Shown piece after piece: positions 47,431-55,582 of a stretch of 64,000 nucleotides of DNA; the first letter of the stretch is position 1, and each line of letters starts with the position of its first letter. Under the pieces are notes generated by a model. It was given only the letters and a program-made list of their open reading frames with translations. It ran no database searches and was not told the origin of the DNA. Position numbers and translations under genes: made by a program. The DNA is taken from contig CAVQEG010000001.1 of the NCBI GenBank assembly GCA_963711465.1, positions 620,001 through 684,000 on the forward strand, written 5' to 3'. Source of the stretch: CAVQEG01 sp963711465. GTDB taxonomy: Bacteria; Bacteroidota; Ignavibacteria; OLB7.

Positions 47431-48021
47431 ATGTCAACGCGTACCGACGCCGAACTGATCGAGCACACGCTCGCGGGTGACGAGCGGGCCTTCGCCGATC
47501 TGATCTCGCGTCATGAGCGACGCGTCGCTGCGACGATTCGCGGCGTCGTCGGCGACGTGTCCGACGAGGATGCCGCCGACATTGCGCAGGACATCTTCCT
47601 GCTCGTCTACCGCGCGCTCGGGTCGTTCCGCGGCGAAGCGAAGTTCTCGACCTGGCTGACAAGCATTGCCATGCGTTACTGCTACCGGGAATCGCGACGT
47701 CGTCGGCGCCGCGCCGCGACGTTCTTTCCCTTCCTCAGAAGTACCGATGATCGCGAGCCGGAAGAGGAGCGAATCGCCGGCGGCGATCGCGCCGACAGCT
47801 CGACGATCGCCGGTGAACGTCGCCGGGCCGTACTGCAGGCGCTCGATCGACTCCCGGAGGAATTCCGGGCCGTCCTCACTCTGCGCGTCGTCGAGGAGAT
47901 GCCTGTCGAAGAGGTCGCCCTCGCCCTCGGCATCAGCACCGGAACGGTGAAGTCGCGGCTGTATCGGGCCAAGGAGAAAATGCGCGAGCTGCTGGGCGGC
48001 ATCGACATCGAATTCGAATGA
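47431..48021 (+). CDS. ECF sigma factor
   Basis: Alternative RNA polymerase sigma factor of 196 residues. Region 2 includes LISRHERRVAATIRGVV and DAADIAQDIFLLVYRALGSFRGEAKFSTW (DNA melting and -10 contact). A linker rich in acidic and Arg residues follows. Region 4 starts VLQALDRLPEEFRAVLTLR and ends with the helix-turn-helix EVALALGISTGTVKSRLYRAKEKM. Its stop overlaps the next gene (ATGA), so the sigma factor and the small membrane protein are probably co-translated. This is the usual arrangement for sigma/anti-sigma pairs. A possible autoregulatory promoter lies upstream. Confidence 0.95.
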   Translation: MSTRTDAELIEHTLAGDERAFADLISRHERRVAATIRGVVGDVSDEDAADIAQDIFLLVYRALGSFRGEAKFSTWLTSIAMRYCYRESRRRRRRAATFFPFLRSTDDREPEEERIAGGDRADSSTIAGERRRAVLQALDRLPEEFRAVLTLRVVEEMPVEEVALALGISTGTVKSRLYRAKEKMRELLGGIDIEFE

Positions 48022-48320
48022 ATCGAAGACATCGGATTTCAACAATGAACCACAGGCAGACGATCACGACGATTCTCCGCGAGTCGGCCGTGCGGCAGCT
48101 CCCGATGGGATTCGCTGCCCGCGTGGCGCACGCCGCGATGTCGCAGCCCGCGGTGCGGGGGATCTGGGAATACCTCCTGGAACTGACGCCGCGCACCGGG
48201 CTCGCCATCAGCGCGATCGCGACGATCCTCGTGGTCATGGGCATCTCCGGCGGCGGTCCGGGACTGGTGCAGTCGATCACCGATTTCGTCGCATTGTCGA
48301 ATCCGCTTCCCCTTCCATGA
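48018..48320 (+). CDS. Small membrane protein, probable anti-sigma factor
   Basis: A 100-residue protein with about 60 cytosolic residues, one membrane helix (about residues 62-80, LAISAIATILVVMGI) and a short outer tail. The cytosolic part has LPMGFAARVAHAAM, a pattern often seen in small anti-sigma proteins. It begins four bases inside the ECF sigma factor gene and is followed 15 bases later by a CpxP-like sensor. By size, topology and context it resembles CnrY, the membrane anti-sigma of CnrH. The role is inference; direct sequence homology to CnrY is not visible. The start at 48018 is preferred because of the ATGA overlap; ATG 48045 is the alternative. Confidence 0.65.
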   Translation: MNRRHRISTMNHRQTITTILRESAVRQLPMGFAARVAHAAMSQPAVRGIWEYLLELTPRTGLAISAIATILVVMGISGGGPGLVQSITDFVALSNPLPLP

Positions 48321-48335
48321 CCGCGCAGCACTGAC

Positions 48336-49241
48336 ATGACAAGCAGGAAAAAGGCCATCGCTGCGCTCGCCGGCATCTTCGTGCTCGGCACCGCCGTCGG
48401 CGCCCTCGGCGTCGGCCTCTTCGTGCGCCATCAGGTGCATGAGGCGCAGCGGCTTCAGAATGCGGAGGGCTTCCGCGAGTACTTCGCCGACAAACTCGAT
48501 CTCACCAACGCCCAGGTGGATTCGCTTCGGGGCGAACTCGACCGCGCATACGCCGATCTTGCGGAATTCCGTGCTGCAGCCGCCGACGAATACCGCTCGA
48601 TGCTCGACACCTTCGTCGCCCACGTCGATCCGAAGCTGCGGCCGGAGCAGCGGGCGATCCTCGAACGGCAGGCCGCACGTCTGCGTCATCACCTTCCGGC
48701 GCCCCGTCACCAGCCAGAATTCCTGCACGAGCCGCTTCCACCGATCGAGCCCGGCACCGATTCGTCCGCGGCCCACGCCGAAAGTGATACCGCGTCGGCA
48801 CCAGTCGTCTCCCCGACCCGCCCGAAGCGTGCTCGAGGCCAGCTTCAACCGATGGTGAGTCAGTCAGAGGACTCGATATCGGTGCCGAGTGATGCGAACG
48901 ACTTGGGAAGGGAGCAATTCGACCCCGGGTCCGCTCTCGGTCAGGGCCTTGCAGAACGTCTGCATGCGCGGCTGAATCTCACCGAGGATCAAACGACACG
49001 TGCCACAGCGCTGATCGCTTCGGCCCGTCAATCCATCGGCGACGAACTCTGGCGCCTTCGCGGGATGCCCCGTCTGCAGCGCGGCGCCGTCGCGAGAGAG
49101 CTTCGCCGGTTCAATTCGTCGATGGTCGATCTGCTCGATCCCCGGCAGTCGGAGGTGTACCAGGACTCCGTTCGGGAACAAATTCGCACCGGCGTGCGTC
49201 GACATCTCCACAAGATCCTTAGGTTGGAGTCCGGTCGCTGA
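48336..49241 (+). CDS. Membrane-anchored CpxP/Spy-like periplasmic sensor (CnrX-like)
   Basis: A 301-residue protein with one N-terminal membrane helix (about residues 7-30) and a periplasmic helical domain. It has two LTxxQ-type repeats of the CpxP/Spy fold: KLDLTNAQVDSLRGEL near 53-68 and RLNLTEDQTTRATALI near 213-228, separated by a Pro/Ser/Thr-rich linker. The first repeat is followed by HVDPKLRPEQRAILE and the second by LDPRQSEVYQD, which match the pairing of helices in CpxP-like metal sensors such as CnrX. Lying directly after a sigma factor and an anti-sigma-like gene, it is probably the sensor of the same regulatory unit. The ligand (metal or misfolded protein) is not known. Confidence 0.7.
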   Translation: MTSRKKAIAALAGIFVLGTAVGALGVGLFVRHQVHEAQRLQNAEGFREYFADKLDLTNAQVDSLRGELDRAYADLAEFRAAAADEYRSMLDTFVAHVDPKLRPEQRAILERQAARLRHHLPAPRHQPEFLHEPLPPIEPGTDSSAAHAESDTASAPVVSPTRPKRARGQLQPMVSQSEDSISVPSDANDLGREQFDPGSALGQGLAERLHARLNLTEDQTTRATALIASARQSIGDELWRLRGMPRLQRGAVARELRRFNSSMVDLLDPRQSEVYQDSVREQIRTGVRRHLHKILRLESGR

Positions 49242-49307
49242 ACCGCCGTCGTACCGACTGCTGTTCAGGCAGATCGCACCGCCCCCGAAGAGGTCCGCCC
49301 ATGTCGC

Positions 49308-49443
49308 GTTGACAACCATGTGATGTTGACAGCAATGTGACGCTGACAATCATGCGACGCTGACAATCATGCGACGCTGACAATCATGCGACGCTGACAA
49401 TCATGTGACGCTGACAACCATGTGACGCTGACAACCATGTGAC
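49308..49443 (+). repeat. Eight tandem copies of a 17-bp repeat
   Basis: Perfect head-to-tail periodicity of 17 bases from 49308 to 49443, eight units with no spacers. The inner units (3-5) read GCTGACAATCATGCGAC and unit 6 GCTGACAATCATGTGAC; units 7-8 read GCTGACAACCATGTGAC. Units 1 and 2 are more diverged (GTTGACAACCATGTGAT and GTTGACAGCAATGTGAC). A degenerate TTTGAAAAC copy may follow at 49444. The array lies in the gap between the CpxP-like gene and the secreted Cys/His protein gene, ending 31 bases before the latter's start. Each unit carries TGAC twice, 11 bases apart in the TGTGAC variants. It may be a regulator-binding array or a length-variable promoter element. Confidence 0.9.
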
Positions 49444-49474
49444 TTTGAAAACTGAAATCATGAGAGGGCATTAC

Positions 49475-50185
49475 ATGCGAAGGATTTTTTCGATCATGCT
49501 GTTGACCCTGGCGGTCGTGGTTCCCACGGCTGCGCAGGGGGACGGACCCCAGTGCCACTGCCACGGAACGTGTGCGGCGCTGACACCGGAAATGCAGACG
49601 GCATTTTCGCAGCTTCATGAACGGGTCACGGCGATGATGCAGACCACCGTGCTGCCACAGTTGCGCCAGTGGAAGTCGGACTTCGAATCGCAGATGTCGG
49701 CCGAGGATCTGCACACGCTCCAGAATCTGCGCACGCGCGCCGCCGAAGTGGCCCGTACCCGGGGCGATCTCGTTCGCGAGCTTCGCCAGGCACGCAAAGA
49801 TGGTGTGAAGCCGAGCGAGGACTTCGCCGACCGTCGCGACGCGATGATCACCGAGTGGAAGGACATCCGTGACGGCCTGCGGACGCTCGCGGCCACGTAC
49901 CACGACCAATTGAAAATGATCGGCGAGAATGCCCTCCCGACCATGGAGCAGTGGCATCAGTCGGCCGAGGAGCTCTACGACACCTGGGCCACTGAGAACA
50001 AGGAGGTGCTGGCGAATTCACCCATCCCGGTCAACAGTGGCTTCATGCGCCGGATAATCGCTCCCTCGCTCGCGATGTGGACGAATCACTGCGGAATGGT
50101 CGAGCGATTCCTGCTGTGGGATGGTGGCGACATCACCCGACAGCAGCAGACGGAAGCCGAGGACGGAGTGCCTGATCTGAAGTAG
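49475..50185 (+). CDS. Secreted helical protein with CxCxGxC-type Cys/His motif
   Basis: I do not recognise a named family. The 236-residue protein has a signal peptide (about residues 1-21) and then CHCHGTC at 27-33, three cysteines and two histidines close together that could bind a metal or heme. The rest is strongly helical and rich in Gln, Arg, Glu and Met (MQTAFSQLHERVTAMMQ; DLVRELRQARKDG). A second His/Cys pair (NHCGMVER) is near residue 205. ATG 49475 has the strong site AGAGGG at 49463-49468 six bases before it and gives the signal peptide; ATG 49460 is less likely. It lies 31 bases after the repeat array and ends with a strong terminator. Confidence 0.6.
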   Translation: MRRIFSIMLLTLAVVVPTAAQGDGPQCHCHGTCAALTPEMQTAFSQLHERVTAMMQTTVLPQLRQWKSDFESQMSAEDLHTLQNLRTRAAEVARTRGDLVRELRQARKDGVKPSEDFADRRDAMITEWKDIRDGLRTLAATYHDQLKMIGENALPTMEQWHQSAEELYDTWATENKEVLANSPIPVNSGFMRRIIAPSLAMWTNHCGMVERFLLWDGGDITRQQQTEAEDGVPDLK

Positions 50186-50212
50186 GCACCCCGCCCCATT
50201 GAAGACCGATTC

Positions 50213-50256
50213 ACAACAGGCGGAATCCCCGATTGGATTCCGCCTGTTGTTCTTTT
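50213..50256 (+). terminator. Strong intrinsic terminator after the secreted Cys/His protein gene
   Basis: A perfect 15-base stem (CAACAGGCGGAATCC at 50213-50227, GGATTCCGCCTGTTG at 50234-50248) with a 6-base loop is followed by TTCTTTTG. It ends the 47431-50185 unit and separates it from egtB. Confidence 0.92.
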
Positions 50257-50329
50257 GTCCGGCCAATAGGGCGACATCTGCGCCCGGTTCTCTCGACTGC
50301 AAGGACTGACGGTCCACTACACATTGCCT

Positions 50330-51673
50330 GTGAACCTGCACGACGAAACACGTATCGACACCGGATTCGACGCCCAGTGCCGTCGGAGCGACCTTGCGGA
50401 CCGACTCGCCGAAGCCCGGCGACGGACGCTTTGGCTGCTCTCGACACTGACGCGCGACGATCTGGTGCGCCGGCACGATCCCCTGATGAGTCCGATCATC
50501 TGGGACGTCGGTCACATCGGGAACTTCGAGGAGCTCTGGGGTGTCCGCCAGCTGCCGGGCGCGCGAGCGGTCCATCCCGAACTCGACGAGATGTACGACC
50601 CGATGAAGAATCCGCGTGCGGTACGCGCGGCGCTCGACTACCCGTCGTTCGCCGATCAGATCGCATACCTCGATCGCGTGCGCGCGGCGCTGATGCAGGG
50701 ACTGGAGTCGGCGGATCTCGATGGGACCGATCCGTTGGTGCGCGGTGGGTACGTCTACGAGATGATTCTGCAGCATGAGTACCAGCACGACGAGACGATG
50801 CTCGCGACGCTGCAGTTGAAGCAGGGCGATCGGTACCGGCCACCATGGCGACGCGGACTGCCGGCGGGAGGCCCCGCGGTCGGCGGCATGATCGGAATTC
50901 CGGCCGGTCGCTTCTCCATTGGTACCGACGATCGCACTCGTGCCTACGACAACGAACGACCGCGCCACGACGTGGAGCTGCCCGCATTCCGCATCGGAGT
51001 CGCACCGGTGACCAACGCCGAGTTCATGGCGTTCGTGGAGGAGGGAGGATACCGCGACCGCCGACTCTGGAGTGAAGAGGGCTGGGCGTACATCACCGAT
51101 CAGGCGATCGCCGCTCCGAAGCACTGGCACCGCGATGAGGACGGTAAGTGGACGACGCGATCGATGGACGTTTCCGAACCGGTCAATCCACGGCGTCCGG
51201 TCGTCCACGTCTGCTGGCACGAGGCCGAAGCGTACTGTCGATTTGCCGGCGTCCGACTTCCGACCGAGGTCGAGTGGGAGGTAGCCGCGTCGTTCGATCC
51301 CGCGACGGGAGCGTCGAGCACCTGGCCGTGGGGAGAGGCCGGGCCGACCGAGCAGCACGCCAATCTCGACCAGACCGCCTTCATGGCGGCCGAGGTGGGC
51401 GCCTATCCCGCCGGCGTCAGTCATCTCGGATGCCACCAGATGATCGGCGACGTCTGGGAGTGGACCTCGACCCCATTCGATGGTTATCCGGGTTTCGAGG
51501 CGTTTCCGTACGACGAGTATTCCAGGGTGTTCTTCGGACCCGACTACCGTGTGCTGCGCGGTGGAAGCTGGGCGACACGACCGGGCGCGATCCGCTCGAC
51601 ATTCCGCAACTGGGACTATCCGATTCGCAGACAGATTTTCAGTGGATTCAGAGTGGCGGCCGATGAAGAGTGA
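50330..51673 (+). CDS. egtB: Ergothioneine biosynthesis sulfoxide synthase EgtB
   Basis: Non-heme iron enzyme that joins trimethylhistidine (hercynine) to gamma-glutamylcysteine or cysteine with oxygen. The 447-residue protein has an N-terminal DinB-like domain with the iron motif HEYQHDE (His149, His153, Glu155; H-x3-H-x-E). A C-terminal FGE-sulfatase-like domain follows (GMIGIPAGRFSIGTDD, VTNAEFMAFVEEGGY, RLPTEVEWEVAA, GDVWEWTSTPF and LRGGSWATRPG). The start is either GTG 50330 or TTG 50324; no good ribosome-binding site decides it. The 3' end overlaps egtD by 11 bases. Confidence 0.93.
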   Translation: MNLHDETRIDTGFDAQCRRSDLADRLAEARRRTLWLLSTLTRDDLVRRHDPLMSPIIWDVGHIGNFEELWGVRQLPGARAVHPELDEMYDPMKNPRAVRAALDYPSFADQIAYLDRVRAALMQGLESADLDGTDPLVRGGYVYEMILQHEYQHDETMLATLQLKQGDRYRPPWRRGLPAGGPAVGGMIGIPAGRFSIGTDDRTRAYDNERPRHDVELPAFRIGVAPVTNAEFMAFVEEGGYRDRRLWSEEGWAYITDQAIAAPKHWHRDEDGKWTTRSMDVSEPVNPRRPVVHVCWHEAEAYCRFAGVRLPTEVEWEVAASFDPATGASSTWPWGEAGPTEQHANLDQTAFMAAEVGAYPAGVSHLGCHQMIGDVWEWTSTPFDGYPGFEAFPYDEYSRVFFGPDYRVLRGGSWATRPGAIRSTFRNWDYPIRRQIFSGFRVAADEE

Positions 51674-52700
51674 CGATCGATCGATCAACGGCGACGGTTC
51701 GGCAGGGAACGAAGGGGACGTCACCGGCGCGATCGTGGTAGACGATCGAACGACCGACAGCGATTTCGATCGGCAGATGCGCGCCGAGGTCCGCGGGGGA
51801 TTGACGGCGGCGCATAAGTGGCTTCCGCCGAAATACTTCTACGACGAGCTCGGCTCACAACTGTTCGAGCGCATCACCGGGCTGGATGAATACTATCAGA
51901 CGCGCACCGAGCGGACGCTGCTGGCGCGCACTGCCGACGAACTCGTCAACCGCGGTACGTGCCGGTCGATCATCGAGCTGGGATCGGGAAATTCGTCCAA
52001 GACGCGGGTGCTCATCGACGCGATGTACGGCCATCGACTTCGGCACTATATGCCGATCGACATCAGCCGGGAGATCGTCGAAGCGTCGGCAGCGAAGCTC
52101 CGTCGGGAATACCCTCGGCTGTCGCTCCACTGTGTGATCGCCGACTTCACCGCGTCGCTGCCGCTGCAGGAAGTGCCGGGCCCGGCACTGATCGTCTTCC
52201 TGGGAGGTACGATCGGCAACCTGCATCGCGAGGAGGCGGTCGCGTTCCTTCGCGGCATCGCCGCGGAAATGCGACCGGATGATCGCTTCCTTCTTGGCAT
52301 CGATCTGGTCAAGGATCCCAACGTGCTCCACGCTGCGTACAACGATGCGCGGGGCGTGACCGCCGAATTCAATCTCAACGTGCTGCGCGTGCTCAATCGG
52401 GAACTCGACGCGACGTTCCGTCTCGACGACTTCGTGCATTACGCGTTCTACGATCCGCGCGACTCCCGCATCGAGATGCATCTGGCGGCACGTCGTGCCC
52501 ACTCGGTCGACATCGGAGCTCTGGGACTCGAGGTGGACTTCTATCGGGGCGAGTCAATTCTCACCGAAATCAGTCGCAAGTTCACCGTCCCGAGCGCCGG
52601 CGCCCTGCTTGCCGACGGCGGAATGCAGCTGGAGGAATTGTTCACCGACGACGATGAGCGCTTCGCACTCTGCCTCGCCCGCCGCACCGGCGCGAGGTGA
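51663..52700 (+). CDS. egtD: L-histidine N(alpha)-methyltransferase EgtD
   Basis: Methylates histidine three times to hercynine, the first committed step of ergothioneine synthesis. The 345-residue protein shows LPPKYFYDELGSQLFERITGLDEYYQTRTE near the start, a family hallmark, the SAM motif IIELGSGNSSKTRVLID and the DISREIVEASA and GGTIGNLHREEA segments. ATG 51663 lies just inside the end of egtB. The upstream open frame belongs to the egtB region. Its stop overlaps the next gene (GTGA). Confidence 0.95.
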   Translation: MKSDDRSINGDGSAGNEGDVTGAIVVDDRTTDSDFDRQMRAEVRGGLTAAHKWLPPKYFYDELGSQLFERITGLDEYYQTRTERTLLARTADELVNRGTCRSIIELGSGNSSKTRVLIDAMYGHRLRHYMPIDISREIVEASAAKLRREYPRLSLHCVIADFTASLPLQEVPGPALIVFLGGTIGNLHREEAVAFLRGIAAEMRPDDRFLLGIDLVKDPNVLHAAYNDARGVTAEFNLNVLRVLNRELDATFRLDDFVHYAFYDPRDSRIEMHLAARRAHSVDIGALGLEVDFYRGESILTEISRKFTVPSAGALLADGGMQLEELFTDDDERFALCLARRTGAR

Positions 52701-54013
52701 GCGCCGGCGCGAACAACGGAGTGTACCGCGCTGAACATCGTGCCATGCCATCTGTGAATTGCTCACTGACGTACGACGATCTGCTCGCGAGCGTCGAATC
52801 CGAACTCTTCGCTGCGCCTCACCCGGCGGACGCCGGGCGAATCGGCATTGAACTGGAACTCTTCGCTGCCGACGCGACCCGTCGCGTTCCGAGGATGCTT
52901 CCGCTCGACGGCACCGGCAGCTGCACGAGCGTCATCGGACTGCTGAAGGCGGCCACCCGGGAGGCGGGGTGGGAGTTCCGTGGCGATCTGAGCAATGACG
53001 TTGTCCGAATGCCGAGTGGCGGACGCATCACCCTGGAGCCCGCCGGTCAGATCGAGTACAGCGGACCGCCGCTCGGTTCCGCCGCCGCGGCGCTGGCCGA
53101 CCTCGAGGCCGCGGTCGCCGTGCTCGAGAGCGTCGCCGCTGCCCACGGAGTCCGTCTGGTCGCCAATGGCTTCGACCGCTGGACGCCGATCCCGGAGCAT
53201 GTCCTTGCGGTGCCGAAGGCGCGCTATCGCGCAATGGACCAGCACTTCGCCCGTATCGGTCCGTTCGGTCGACTGATGATGCGGGCGACGGCCGCGCTGC
53301 AGATCAACCTCGACTTCGGCACCGGCACCACGCGACAGGAGCGCTGGCGGCTGGCCAACATGATCGCGCCTGCTCTGAACGCGGTCTTCGCCAACGCACC
53401 GTTTCGCTATCGCGGTCGGCACTACCACAGCTTTCGATACGAAATCTGGCGACAGGTCGATCCGTCGCGGACGGGGCGTCTCTATGACCGACCAGACCTC
53501 GATCCGGTCGCCGACTATCTCCGCTTCGCACTGGACGCAGAGGTGATGTTCATCGGCGAGGACCACCTCCCGATCCAGCCTCCGGCGGCTCTCACGTTCC
53601 GCCGATGGATGGCCGAAGGACACTGCAACGTCTGGCCGACGCTCGACGACTGGCGCAGGCATCTGACGACGCTGTTTCCGGACGTGCGGGCGAGGGGCTT
53701 CATGGAGATTCGGGCGATCGACGCGTTGCCCGCTCCGTGGCGGGGCGTCGCCGTGGCGGTGGTTGAAGCGCTGCTGTACGACGCACGGCTCCGCCGGCGC
53801 GTGCTCGAAGTGCTCGAGCGACGCGATCGCCGCGCCAATCCGGCCGACCACGAGCACGGCGGATTCTGGACCGCGGACTTCGCTGCCGGGCGCGAACTTG
53901 TCAGTATGGCAATCGACTCTGTGAGCGATCCTCAGCTCGCGGCGACCTGCGCCCGATTCCACGATCGGCTGGCATCCAGGGGAGTAACACCGGGCGAATT
54001 CGCGCAACTGTAA
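52697..54013 (+). CDS. egtA: Glutamate--cysteine ligase EgtA
   Basis: Joins glutamate and cysteine to gamma-glutamylcysteine, a sulfur donor for EgtB in the mycobacterial-type pathway. The 438-residue protein belongs to the GCS2-type family: GIELELFAADATR near residue 48, GRITLEPAGQIEYSGPP in the middle and MRATAALQINLDFG; these form the ATP and substrate sites. The C-terminal region GFMEIRAIDALPAPWRG is also typical. GTG 52697 overlaps the egtD stop and is chosen; ATG 52745 gives a start 16 residues later. The order egtB-egtD-egtA supports a single operon. Confidence 0.88.
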   Translation: MSAGANNGVYRAEHRAMPSVNCSLTYDDLLASVESELFAAPHPADAGRIGIELELFAADATRRVPRMLPLDGTGSCTSVIGLLKAATREAGWEFRGDLSNDVVRMPSGGRITLEPAGQIEYSGPPLGSAAAALADLEAAVAVLESVAAAHGVRLVANGFDRWTPIPEHVLAVPKARYRAMDQHFARIGPFGRLMMRATAALQINLDFGTGTTRQERWRLANMIAPALNAVFANAPFRYRGRHYHSFRYEIWRQVDPSRTGRLYDRPDLDPVADYLRFALDAEVMFIGEDHLPIQPPAALTFRRWMAEGHCNVWPTLDDWRRHLTTLFPDVRARGFMEIRAIDALPAPWRGVAVAVVEALLYDARLRRRVLEVLERRDRRANPADHEHGGFWTADFAAGRELVSMAIDSVSDPQLAATCARFHDRLASRGVTPGEFAQL

Positions 54014-54052
54014 CACTTCATCACCCGCGCAGTGGTCCAAAACGCCATTGAG

Positions 54053-54060
54053 TAACTTTG
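54053..54060 (+). promoter_or_regulatory. -7-like element upstream of lpdA
   Basis: TAACTTTG fits the Bacteroidota TAnnTTTG element and lies 52 bases before the lpdA start; no good -33 element is seen at the right distance. A TTGACA directly downstream at 54065 has no matching -10. Confidence 0.4.
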
Positions 54061-54111
54061 GCGCTTGACATTTTTCGCTCCCCAATTCACACGTACATCC
54101 ACGGGAAATTC

Positions 54112-55515
54112 ATGGCGCAGAAGAACTTCGACCTCATCGTGATCGGAAGTGGCCCCGGTGGCTACGTTGCCGCAATTCGCGGCGCGCAGCTCGGGCTCAA
54201 GACCGCGATCGTCGAGCGTGACCGCCTGGGCGGTATCTGCCTCAACTGGGGGTGCATTCCCACCAAGGCGCTGCTGAAGAACGCCGAGCACATGCACTTC
54301 CTCAACCATGCCGACGCATGGGGCTTCGGCATTCCCACCGTCAATGTCGATTTCCCGAAGGTGATTGCCCGCTCGCGTGACGTCGCCGATCAGAATTCCG
54401 CCGGCGTGAGCTTCCTGATGAAGAAGAACAAGATCGAGGTGCTCGAAGCCACCGGATTCGTTCCGAAACCGGGCGCCGTCGAGCTTCGCGATGAGAAGGG
54501 GAACGTGAAGGAAACCGTCACTGCTGGTGCCATCATCCTCGCTACCGGCGCACGGGCCCGGACCTTTCCCGGCATCGAGGTGGATTACAAGCGGATGCTC
54601 ACCTACAAGGAAGCCCTCGTTCTCAAGGAGATTCCGAAGTCGATCATCGTCATGGGCGCCGGTGCGATTGGCTGCGAGTTCGCCTACTTCTACAATTCGT
54701 TCGGCGCCAACGTCACGATCATCGAGATGATGCCGAACATCCTTCCCGTGGAGGATGAGGAGTCGTCGAAGGAGGTGGCGCGGGCGTTCAAGAAGAAGAA
54801 GATCGAGCTGATGACCGAAACTCGCGTCGTATCTGCAAAGGCGACGAAGTCGGGTGTCGAGGTCGTCGTAGAGGACAAGAAGGGCGAGCAGAAGACGCTC
54901 AAGGCCGACTATGGACTCAACGCCATCGGCGTGGTGGGAAACGTGGAGAATATCGGACTCGAAGAGCTGGGCGTCGAGCTCGAGCGGGGACACATCAAGG
55001 TCGATGAATTCATGCGGACGAACGTTCCCGGCATCTATGCGATCGGCGACGTCGTCGGCGCTCCATGGCTGGCGCACGTCGCCTCGGCCGAGGGTGTGGT
55101 CGCAGCCGAGCACATCGCCGGGCATCCGACGCAGGGCATGAAGTACGACAACGTACCCGGCTGCACCTACTGCCAGCCGCAGGTCGGGTCGGTCGGGATG
55201 ACCGAGAAGAAGGCGCGTGAGGCGGGCTACGACGTGAAGGTGGGGCGCTTTCCCTTCAAGGCCAGCGGCAAGGCGCGCGCGATCGGCGAGACCGACGGAT
55301 TCGTCAAGCTCGTCGTCGACGGCAAATACGGCGAGATCCTCGGAGCCCATATCGTCGGCTCCGAGGCGACCGAGATGATCGCCGAACTCTGCCTGGCGCG
55401 CGAGGCCGACGCGACGGCCGAGACGATCATCGCTACCATTCACGCGCATCCGACGCTCTCCGAGGCCGTCCACGAGGCGGCGCACGACGTGTATGGTCAC
55501 GCGTTGAACATGTAG
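54112..55515 (+). CDS. lpdA: Dihydrolipoyl dehydrogenase
   Basis: FAD enzyme that reoxidises the dihydrolipoyl groups of the glycine cleavage H protein and 2-oxoacid dehydrogenases, making NADH. The 467-residue protein has the FAD motif VIGSGPGGYVAAIRGAQLG and the redox disulfide LGGICLNWGCIPTKALL near residue 40. The NAD motif VMGAGAIGCEFAYFYNSFG and the C-terminal active-site HAHPTLSEAVHEA, with the catalytic His, also fit. ATG 54112 (MAQKNFDLIV) is the start; the frame to 54058 is upstream. It is followed by lipB, 67 bases downstream, so lipoyl metabolism is grouped here. gcvP and gcvH are about 30 kb away. Confidence 0.97.
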   Translation: MAQKNFDLIVIGSGPGGYVAAIRGAQLGLKTAIVERDRLGGICLNWGCIPTKALLKNAEHMHFLNHADAWGFGIPTVNVDFPKVIARSRDVADQNSAGVSFLMKKNKIEVLEATGFVPKPGAVELRDEKGNVKETVTAGAIILATGARARTFPGIEVDYKRMLTYKEALVLKEIPKSIIVMGAGAIGCEFAYFYNSFGANVTIIEMMPNILPVEDEESSKEVARAFKKKKIELMTETRVVSAKATKSGVEVVVEDKKGEQKTLKADYGLNAIGVVGNVENIGLEELGVELERGHIKVDEFMRTNVPGIYAIGDVVGAPWLAHVASAEGVVAAEHIAGHPTQGMKYDNVPGCTYCQPQVGSVGMTEKKAREAGYDVKVGRFPFKASGKARAIGETDGFVKLVVDGKYGEILGAHIVGSEATEMIAELCLAREADATAETIIATIHAHPTLSEAVHEAAHDVYGHALNM

Positions 55516-55582
55516 CGACGCCGGCGGTCGATGCCCGAGCGCGGTGCCGGGACGGCCACACCGAAGCAAGCCGATTTCCCCG

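Noticed and set aside
49308..49443. CRISPR array
   Set aside because: The 17-bp units are directly abutting with no spacers, and no cas genes are present. It is a simple tandem repeat.
49367..49957. Minus-strand frame across the 17-bp repeats
   Set aside because: It is antisense to the secreted Cys/His protein gene; its repetitive start only reflects the DNA repeats, whose 17-base period shifts frame each unit.
54065..54098. Sigma70-type promoter starting at TTGACA before lpdA
   Set aside because: At 17 bases spacing the -10 position reads CACACG, which is not TATAAT-like. The nearby TAACTTTG fits the other promoters of this window better.
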